A stretch of DNA of 64,000 nucleotides. It comes from Shinisaurus crocodilurus. Its lineage: Eukaryota > Chordata > Lepidosauria > Squamata > Shinisauridae. The translations under genes were made by a program, and so were the position numbers. This document shows, one piece after another, positions 57,122 to 64,000 of this stretch (positions within the stretch are counted from its first letter, which is position 1; every line of letters starts with the position of its first letter). The stretch is from positions 140,618,564-140,682,563 of the forward strand of contig CM037880.1 in the NCBI GenBank assembly GCA_021292165.1, written 5' to 3'. The notes below the pieces were generated by a model. That model did no database searches. It had not been told where the DNA came from and saw only the letters and a list, made by a program, of their open reading frames with translations.

Positions 57122-57608
57122 ATTTGCATATCCGCTCCTGATTGGCCCCTGTGGCAGTTCATACGAACATTCTATATGTTGTTGGAGCAATTTGCATAAC
57201 TGCTCCTGAATGGCCCCTGCAAACATCCCAAGTGACGCCATTGGCTCTCATCTATTTTGGGCCGTACAGGCGCAGCGAGGGTTTTTCGGAGATTTGAACC
57301 CGCCAGTCTTTGTCCTTGGGTGATGGAGAGTATGCGTGCCAAGTTTGGGGCAGATCTGTCAAAACGTGATGGAGCCTATGCGACGATGCCCCGCACACAG
57401 CAGTCATTCAGTCAGGCAGTTATTTTAAAAGTTTCCCTCCCTTTTCACCCCCTCAGAGAACATTCTAAATGGCCGAGGGGAGATTTGCATACCCAGCCCT
57501 ATTGGCCCCTGGAGGAATTCATACAAACATTCTAAGTGTCGTATGGGCTATTTGCATAACTGCTCCTATTGGCTCCTGCAGCAATTCTGAGCTGAGTCTG
57601 ATTTGCAT
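57122..57608 (+). promoter_or_regulatory. Octamer (ATTTGCAT) array with inverted CCAAT boxes
   Basis: Perfect ATTTGCAT octamers at 57122, 57190, 57483, 57550 and 57601. The 1st, 3rd and 4th are followed 18-19 bases later by ATTGG (CCAAT on the other strand), and the 2nd by AATGG. They sit in a roughly 67-base repeat with CATACGAACATTCTA between units. POU-family factors bind octamers and NF-Y binds CCAAT. Function here is inferred only. Confidence 0.55.
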
Positions 57609-57662
57609 AACTGCTGCCCTGTTGTTTTGCCCATAGGAGATAGGAGAGTGGGGCGAGTGGGG

Positions 57663-58197
57663 TGTTGGGTTTTGCATGGGCAGAACGAGATTACCACCTG
57701 ACATCGGGATTATCACCTGACCTGGTGAGTGTTACTTGAGTTCAAGTATACAAGGTCTCTGGTCACGAGACATAGTCTCGAGGTGATATGACTCAGCAGG
57801 TTTGGGATCAACATGTTGATGAGTAGGTTATACAACTGGGGTGAGTAATATCCTATTTATAGGTACAGAGGGTCTGTGGTATAAAGCTAGCACAGTTGCC
57901 GATAGCTTCATTCTTCACTTGCTTGCTCACTCCTCTTCTTCTCTCGTCTCGACACGACATGTGTATTGTTCTTGGACTTCACTTCATCTAGCCTTACCAC
58001 TGGGGTATAGGATTTGAGTCTGCAATGATGTAGTGAGTAGAGATGCATTGATTGCCTTAATCCCATGTAATTGGGTCTTACAAATAAACTCTTTAATCTT
58101 TATTAACTGCTGTTATCTCCTCCTTCCGCCTGCGTGACTGGGACTGAGGGTCATTGGCTAGGGGAGCTTTTGAACCCGGGTCAGTCCATCTCTCACA
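57663..58197 (+). repeat. Copia-like 5' LTR
   Basis: Starts TGTTGGGTTTTGC and ends CTCTCACA (TG..CA). A TATA box TATAAA is at 57880-57885 and a poly(A) signal AATAAA at 58083-58088, which places U3, R and U5. Same length (535) and sequence as 62078-62612. Confidence 0.95.
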
Positions 58198-58216
58198 TCT
58201 GGTTATGGGCCCAGAT
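58198..58216 (+). other. Primer-binding site, initiator tRNA-Met anticodon region
   Basis: TCTGGTTATGGGCCCAG follows the LTR. GGTTATGGGCCCAG (58201-58214) complements the anticodon stem-loop of initiator tRNA-Met, not its 3' CCA end. This is the half-tRNA primer arrangement known for Drosophila copia. Confidence 0.85.
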
Positions 58217-61200
58217 AAGGATCAGATAACGATCTGATGGTTATCTCAGATGGGCAGATAAGCCACAGAGACGCAGTTCGGAAAAATTCGGCAGTTATAG
58301 AGTTAAAAGAAATTTGTTTACTATTTGTAAGAACGGTTTGTAAATAAACCGGGAAGGCGATGGATGTTGCTAAAGCTGAATGCTGATAACAGTGGCTTGG
58401 AATGCAGCACAACTGAAAAATGCGAGACAGAGAGACGAAGGATTTTTCGTTTTGAAAGCAGCTGGAACGGAGGTGCCAGGCTTGGCAAAATCCGAGGCTA
58501 CTGGGCAGCTACTAGGCTGAAAAGTGAACAACGCTGGACACAAGGATTTCGTTTTCCACAGCTTGCTGGAGTGATTGTCAAGGAGCTGTATCGGGCAAGG
58601 AAATAATCTCCAGGAGGCTCTGTGTCTAACTCATTTGAGTCAAGGCTACAGGCAGGAGGATCATATTTCATTTACAGTTTGCTTCACACAGCAGCGGATC
58701 AGCTATCTTTTGCATTGTATCAACAAGTGGCTTGGATTTCAAATGCGTGGATTACGTCTGACGTGGGTAAAGCGTCTGGAACGTCATGTCGCAGCAAAGC
58801 AAAGTCACGTGTGACAGGAACGTATCTGGGAAACCTGATACTACATGGGAGGCTGTATCAAACCAGCGGAGGCGTGGTTTTAAAACAGGAGAAAAACAGT
58901 GCGACAGTTTTGAACAGAGAAAGCTGTGCTTAAAATGGGAAGCTGTTCTTCATTTTCTTCATGTGGGATCACAGAAGAAGGAGCTTGAAATCAGCAGGGG
59001 TGCTGCTGATGGGAAAAACTTTGTGTTTTAACCCAGGACATAACAAAATGGACATTATTTTGTTGTGAACAGAAGCAGTGGATTGTTTAAACGAAGCTTT
59101 CTGTGTTGGATATGAATAAGCAGGAAGAGGACTATGCAAATGGTCAAGGTTTAACAATCATGTTTTTGAAAATGTATTTCTTGAAAGTTGGATAACTTGG
59201 ATTCAAGAAAGTGTAATATATGCTCTGAAAATGTCAGGAAATGTACTGAATGTATATATGACTTGAGTATATTGTGGATTTTTCTGTAGCAAAATGTAAA
59301 ATACTGAATAATTAGTAGGTATGTTTATATGGCAAAGCTAAGAGATGGATAATTTCTTTTATACTGTAATGATGTAAATAAAGAAATGGAAAGTTGTACT
59401 GATGCAACTATAAAACAAGTTAAATGCTTATATGTATGACATGTACATGCATGCATATCACATGATTGTTTGATCATTTAGATTCACAGGCTTGTGAAAG
59501 AAAATGCAAACTCTGGTGGGGAAAGCATTTGGAAATTGTAATTATCACATGAAAGGTAATTTTGTGCACTTAAACAAGGGATGCTAGCTTCAACAGGTAA
59601 ACTGGAAGGCAAGCTGAAAAAACAGTTCATTTCATTTCAATTTGTTCTTGGTGATCTTGTGGATACTCTGATGGTCTTTAGAGGAAAGGCACGTTATTTC
59701 ATGATGTCAATTGATCAATACACTAAGTACAGGTTGTGTACATGTTAGATAGAAAGCTGGAGTATTGAACAAAGTCAAGGTGTTTTGTGCTTGGATGGGA
59801 AACAAGCATATTACCCATGTTACCTATTTCTTTTCAGATATGGGGAAAGTTCAATTCAGTGCATGTTTTGATGCATTTCTAACAGGATATGATATTGAAC
59901 ACATGGATTGTGTGGAAGAGTAAACAAACACTCAGAAGAGGTGATGCTAATTTGGTTAATGAGGTTTGGGTAGAAGCTCTTAAATGTTTTGATTATGTAC
60001 ATGATAGAAGTTTTAGTTCTGTGTGCTGAACTGTACACCTTATAGAAAGTAGTGTAGAAGGAGGAATCTTCTGGAGAAACATTTCAGGATCTTGGATCTG
60101 ATATGTAGGTACATACACCTCAAAGTTAGAAGAAATCTGTAAGGGAGCTTACATGAGATTTTTCTAGAAATGAGAATATTGTGTTTTACATGAACAACAC
60201 TTGGATAGTGAGATTATCTAGAAGTGTTAAGTATAATGCTGAATGAAAAGGTGAGATCATTTTTCAAAATTAATTCTGTTAATGCAGGAGATGCATCAAG
60301 CTCAGAGTCAGAATAGAAAAGCATTTGCTGAAAGACAGTCAGGTAAATTTGACAAACTCTGATACACATTTGGTTTAGTGGAGACTAAACAAATGATTGT
60401 TCATCATTGGTGCAAATTTATTGGAACAGGAACCTGATAACTGATGAGGTAAAGAACAGGTGAGTCAAACAACCTGTGAGATATCGGGATGAATTTGCAG
60501 GAAAAGCCATTTGAAACTTGAAAATTTCAAAGAGGTGAAAAATTGTCTGTTAAGGAAGCTGAACCATAGCTTCAGGCTATGCAAGCTGAGTTGAATTCTT
60601 TGGATAAAGAACAGAACATGGAAGCTGGGGAAACAAACAGCAGTCCATGGAACTCACTGTTACCAGACAGATTTTTTAAATGAAAACTAACCAGATTGAA
60701 AAAGGTTAAGTGTGTCAAATAGCAAGATTGGTTGCTTGTGATTTTGCTCTAGTTAAAAGGAGCAGGATAATCATGAGATGAGTGCAACAACAATTTGCTT
60801 TGGAAACAGTTAGACTGATGTTTAAGAATGTGTAAAAATGTAAGAATATTTCACAATTGAAATATTGGAACATAAGCATTTTAAATGAGAGGAAGTCTTT
60901 GGAAAACTGAGAATAATTTTCTTTAGGAAAAGCTAGAAATCAGCTGGAGGCTGGAATTCTGTTTTGAACTCAAACATTGTTGATTTGAGATTTGCACAGA
61001 GAGGCAGATCAATGTTTGTTTGTTAAACAGAAGGAACAGGGACATAGACTGTATGTACTTTGTTTAAATGGATGATCTATTGTTTTTTCTGGACAGATAA
61101 AAACAATATGATATAATTGATCCAGGGTTTGGAATTTCATTGAATTGAAACTGCTTGGTGGTGGATCAACTGTTTATTTGTAAATAGAAGTTGAGGGAGA

Positions 61201-62064
61201 ACCAAGAGGGCAGTAACTTACTGCAACAAACCAGAGAAATATCATGGATGTGATTGAGAAATTTTGGAGATAGTTAACTCAGTGAGAGACTCCAAATAAT
61301 TGAGGATTTTCAAGCACATGCTGATGGAAAAGCAGTTTGAATGCTACACAGAAGCATTGGGCTGTTGAGCTTTACTGTACAAGCAACAAGGCCAGGTATT
61401 GCTGTCAGTGTGATAGGCAGACTGTTAGACCAACAGGACATGCTTGGAGAGCTCTGAAAAGGAGTTGAGTGTTATCTGGAAGGAAAATCACACTTCAGAC
61501 TAAGAGTTACAAGTCAGAGCACAGGTGGCTTACAGATTCACAGAAATGCCAGTTGTGGTTGTGATAGTAAGAACAACAAGAACACACCTGAAGTTTGTTA
61601 TTTTTATAACCATACTTTGTTTGATTGATTTTGTAGAAACAATCATCTAAAGGTTAGAGTTCAACTGAAGCTGAACTGAATGCATTGTATTATGTATTGT
61701 GCTATTATGCTATTGTAAAGCTTGAATAGTTATTGCATTTGTTTAAATAGTTTAAATTGTAAAAAATGTTTAAATGATGCTGGGATTGATGTGAAAAACC
61801 TATTACAGTTTTTTCAGGAAACCAAGGCAGGATTGCTATGCTGCAGGCAGATAGCAATACACAACATTTTGGGTTTGCAAATAAAACTGGGTCATAAGGA
61901 GGGATACATCAGAAGTGATTTGATGGTGGTTCAAAATTTCTGGCAGGTAAAGTCATTCCTGCAAAAGTTTTTTTTTTCAAAGTTCATAGATGAAGGAACA
62001 GCATCAGATGTCAACAAAGCTGTTGCTGTTGTATGAGGTAAATAACCACGTTCTGCGCAAATGC
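58217..62064 (+). pseudogene. Copia-like internal region, pol remnants
   Basis: Short plus-strand segments in copia order: an integrase-end piece NEVWVEALKCFDYVHDRSF (59958-60014), a reverse-transcriptase start QAMQAELNSLDKEQNMEAG (60573-60629), an MDDLLF segment at the place of the catalytic Asp pair (about 61068-61085, with a stop just before), a segment ATRPGIAVSVIGRLLDQQ (61383-61436), and an RNase H end STEAELNALYY (61661-61693). Frames shift and stop between all of them. The first 1.7 kb has no recognised protein. Confidence 0.72.
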
Positions 62065-62077
62065 AAAAGCAGGGGGA
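62065..62077 (+). other. Polypurine tract of the copia-like element
   Basis: AAAAGCAGGGGGA immediately before the 3' LTR TGTTGGG: the expected plus-strand primer position, with one C interrupting. Confidence 0.8.
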
Positions 62078-62612
62078 TGTTGGGTTTTGCATGGGCAGAA
62101 CGAGATTACCACCTGACATCGGGATTATCACCTGACCTGGTGAGTGTTACTTGAGTTCAAGTATACAAGGTCTCTGGTCACGAGACATAGTCTCGAGGTG
62201 ATATGACTCAGCAGGTTTGGGATCAACATGTTGATGAGTAGGTTATACAACTGGGGTGAGTAATATCCTATTTATAGGTACAGAGGGTCTGTGGTATAAA
62301 GCTAGCACAGTTGCCGATAGCTTCATTCTTCACTTGCTTGCTCACTCCTCTTCTTCTCTCGTCTCGACACGACATGTGTATTGTTCTTGGACTTCACTTC
62401 ATCTAGCCTTACCACTGGGGTATAGGATTTGAGTCTGCAATGATGTAGTGAGTAGAGATGCATTGATTGCCTTAATCCCATGTAATTGGGTCTTACAAAT
62501 AAACTCTTTAATCTTTATTAACTGCTGTTATCTCCTCCTTCCGCCTGCGTGACTGGGACTGAGGGTCATTGGCTAGGGGAGCTTTTGAACCCGGGTCAGT
62601 CCATCTCTCACA
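62078..62612 (+). repeat. Copia-like 3' LTR
   Basis: Identical by eye to the 5' LTR over 535 bases (offset 4,415). AATAAA at 62498-62503 would serve as its poly(A) signal. Confidence 0.95.
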
Positions 62613-63121
62613 ATTTTGCCCCCTTTTTTCACCCCCTTAGGGATGGAATTTCCAAAAATCCTTCTTTAGTGGGGTCTACGTCATAAAAGCAATGTTCCTT
62701 CAAAATTTTACATTCCTAGATTAAACGGTTTGAGCTGGGCGTTTATGAGTCAGTCAATCAGTCAGTCAGTCAGGACACTTTCTTTTATATATATATAGAT
62801 GTACAGCACCAGTTGCTGCTCTGCTTTTGGGGAATATTTTAAAAGAACGATGTCCAGAAAAGTTATGGATTTTGCAGTCTGCCTGTGTGGAAGAGCCACC
62901 ACTTACAGGACTCTACTAGCCAATTGCAGCCCATGTAAAACTGTAAAATGAGTACCACTTTCAGGTGCCACTGCTGAGCATCAAGTGACTACATAGAGAA
63001 GGTTCACGTGCTTACTGAAAGCTTCTACCATGTGCCAAAAGGGGTGGAGGCCCTGCTCAGTTTGGTGGGAATGACCTGAAAACTAGCATCGTGCTACCCA
63101 AAGTATGCAACTTTGTCTTAC

Positions 63122-63253
63122 CTGTGCACAGCTCCACTTCTGAGTGTAACTTTATCAGTAACCATTTCCAGAACATGATCCCACTGATTTAGTGCTTTTC
63201 TTGGGATGAAAAGACGCACTGCTGGGCTGATGAGGTCACCATTAGCAATCAGG
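63122..63253 (-). CDS. DCDC2: DCDC2 exon: second doublecortin domain, N-terminal part
   Basis: A 132-base exon between acceptor CTTTTTAG and donor GTAAGA. It encodes the start of the second doublecortin (DCX) domain: LIANGDLISPAVRLFIPRK, then the NQWDHVLEMVTDKVTLRSG segment and AVHR, whose last codon is split with the next exon. The NGD turn and the W-x-x-V-L helix are typical of DCX ubiquitin-like folds that bind tubulin. Family comparison is from memory, but the match is near residue-for-residue. The downstream intron of about 14.2 kb is the most repeat-loaded intron of the window. Confidence 0.95.
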
Positions 63254-63338
63254 CTAAAAAGATGATAGAAAGTTACAAGTAGTTGGGTGTTTTGCAAAAC
63301 AGTGCCAATCGAACAGCCTATCAGAAAATACTACTTAC

Positions 63339-63415
63339 AAAACAGTGCATGGCTCCTGAAGTGGCTTTCGAAATCGTGCAGACACATTGAGTCTACTGTG
63401 GGTAACTGGCTTCAC
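63339..63415 (-). CDS. DCDC2: DCDC2 exon: linker before second doublecortin domain
   Basis: A 77-base internal exon starting in phase 0 (first codon GTG after acceptor CTTCAG) and ending two bases into a codon before donor GTAAGT. It reads VKPVTHSRLNVSARFRKPLQ and continues EPCTV, closely matching the vertebrate DCDC2 linker. The split codon TT+C (Phe) is completed by the next exon only 85 bases away. The preceding exons, with the first doublecortin domain, are past the right edge of the window. Confidence 0.93.
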
Positions 63416-63419
63416 CTGA

Positions 63420-64000
63420 AGACCAAAGAAAAAATCAGGGATTTATGCTACATTAACTTGTCTTTAAGACAGCTTTGATAATCTTCTGTTATTTTTCCCC
63501 AGTACCATTTTTTTCCATCACTACCTTAAGAGATCTTATACCTCCATCAGCTCAACATGCTGTATAACACTCTGCACTTGTACTTGTCTTACATGTGCTT
63601 TCATTGAATTTGTTTTTCCTGTCATAAAACCCTTTATTTTTCCTCTTCATTGTGACTGTGTCTGTCTAGCCATGACTGACCTGTGTCCTAACTAATTTGC
63701 CAGTGGGTATTGCCAAGTCACAGGAGTGTTGTCCTCCCAGCACTGTCATCGTCTAATTTCTTAGCTGTTTCTCATAGTTCATGCCCAGTGGCTTGGAAAA
63801 CAATCTCTCTCTCACTTGATACTAAGGCCAAATACCAGTAGGCTTTAAAAAGCCATATTTATCTTAACAGCTTCTTACATCAATTGTCAACATACTTTGC
63901 AAGTGAGGTTTAGGCCTGGTTTGGACATAACATATCCCGACTTATTAAGCTGAGATGTGCAGGAGACTTGTGTTCTCATGCCACTTCCCTGCACCAGAGC
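63420..64000. other. DCDC2 intron upstream of the first visible exon
   Basis: AT-rich intron without repeats that I recognise. It continues beyond the window. Confidence 0.5.

Larger units (their letters stand above)
57663..62612 (+). mobile_element. Copia-like (Ty1/copia) LTR retrotransposon, degenerate
   Basis: A 4,950-bp element with 535-bp direct repeats, a primer-binding site, a polypurine tract and pol remnants in the copia order integrase, reverse transcriptase, RNase H. The interior is crowded with stops, and no gag or protease is recognised between 58220 and 59900. The LTRs match base for base by eye. It lies antisense to DCDC2 in its 14.2-kb intron. No 5-bp target duplication: GTGGGG precedes it and ATTTTG follows. 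Confidence 0.85.
56153..62805 (+). mobile_element. Unclassified repeat, split by a copia-like insertion
   Basis: The left end CTAGCTTTTGCCCGCGGCTTTGC (56157) and right part GAGTCAGTCAATCAGTCAGTCAGTC..TTTTATATATATATAGAT (62748-62801) resemble the two ends of a dispersed metazoan repeat whose class I cannot name. TACAGTAC at 56149-56156 and TACAGCAC at 62803-62810 may be a decayed target duplication. Without the 57663-62612 insertion it would be about 1.7 kb. It holds the minisatellite and octamer array listed separately. Confidence 0.5.
19020..64000 (-). other. DCDC2: DCDC2 gene, 3' part (gene span in window)
   Basis: Gene-level entry. Eight exons on the minus strand encode a protein that aligns, from my memory of the family, to vertebrate DCDC2 from the linker after the first doublecortin domain to the stop. 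DCDC2 is a microtubule-binding doublecortin-family protein found on the ciliary axoneme and linked to neuronal migration and ciliopathy in humans. Exon lengths 77, 132, 147, 55, 151, 101, 291 and 105 give 1,059 coding bases with compatible phases at every junction (2, 2, 2, 0, 1, 0, 0), each with AG acceptor and GT donor. No frameshift or early stop is seen. Introns in transcript order are about 85 bp, 14.2 kb, 5.3 kb, 0.34 kb, 14.4 kb, 7.7 kb and 0.8 kb. The promoter and 5' exons are outside the window. Confidence 0.95.

Noticed and set aside
57663..62612. Endogenous retrovirus
   Set aside because: The LTR ends TGTTGG..CA, the internal tRNA-iMet primer site and the integrase-before-RT order all fit copia. 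No envelope or retroviral gag was seen.
1..64000. CRISPR array, operon or bacterial features
   Set aside because: The window is vertebrate. The tandem repeats seen lack the spacer structure of CRISPR.

Overview
This window is vertebrate nuclear DNA, most likely from a squamate reptile (lizard or snake). The evidence is small exons with GT-AG introns spread over tens of kilobases, dense CR1, L2-like and other LINE fragments, two tRNA-derived SINEs of the type common in squamates, many hAT MITEs with 8-bp target duplications, and DIRS and copia-like retrotransposons. No species can be named from the sequence alone.

The only host gene I can support is DCDC2 (doublecortin domain containing 2) on the minus strand. 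Eight consecutive coding exons are present (63339-63415, 63122-63253, 48778-48924, 43456-43510, 42855-43005, 28327-28427, 20373-20663, 19452-19556). Their phases join without error into 352 codons plus a TAG stop. They encode the end of the inter-domain linker, the second doublecortin domain, a basic Ser/Lys-rich linker, an acidic Glu/Asp-rich region and the conserved extreme C-terminus. The 5' exons with the first doublecortin domain lie beyond position 64000. The 3' UTR probably ends near 19020-19040.

Region by region: 1-13.4 kb is gene-free flank 3' of DCDC2, with a SINE, a diverged tandem duplication (about 845-3005 and 3155-5700), MITEs and a CR1 piece. 13.4-18.6 kb is one DIRS-type tyrosine-recombinase retrotransposon with inverted terminal repeats, an internal complementary region, gag, RNase H and recombinase remnants, and most of the reverse transcriptase deleted. 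19.0-63.4 kb is DCDC2, with introns full of nested repeats. The intron between 48924 and 63122 holds a GC-rich hAT element (53905-54446) and a nest at about 56.15-62.8 kb. In that nest, an unclassified repeat carrying a C-rich minisatellite and five octamer (ATTTGCAT) motifs is interrupted by a 4,950-bp copia-like element. The copia-like element has 535-bp LTRs that look identical and a primer-binding site matching an internal part of initiator tRNA-Met, but its pol is full of stops.

The most unusual signals are this copia-like element (young-looking LTRs around a dead pol), the complete DIRS terminal architecture, the octamer/CCAAT array, a 5S-rRNA-headed SINE with a CR1 tail, and an unidentified broken reading frame at 38795-39120.
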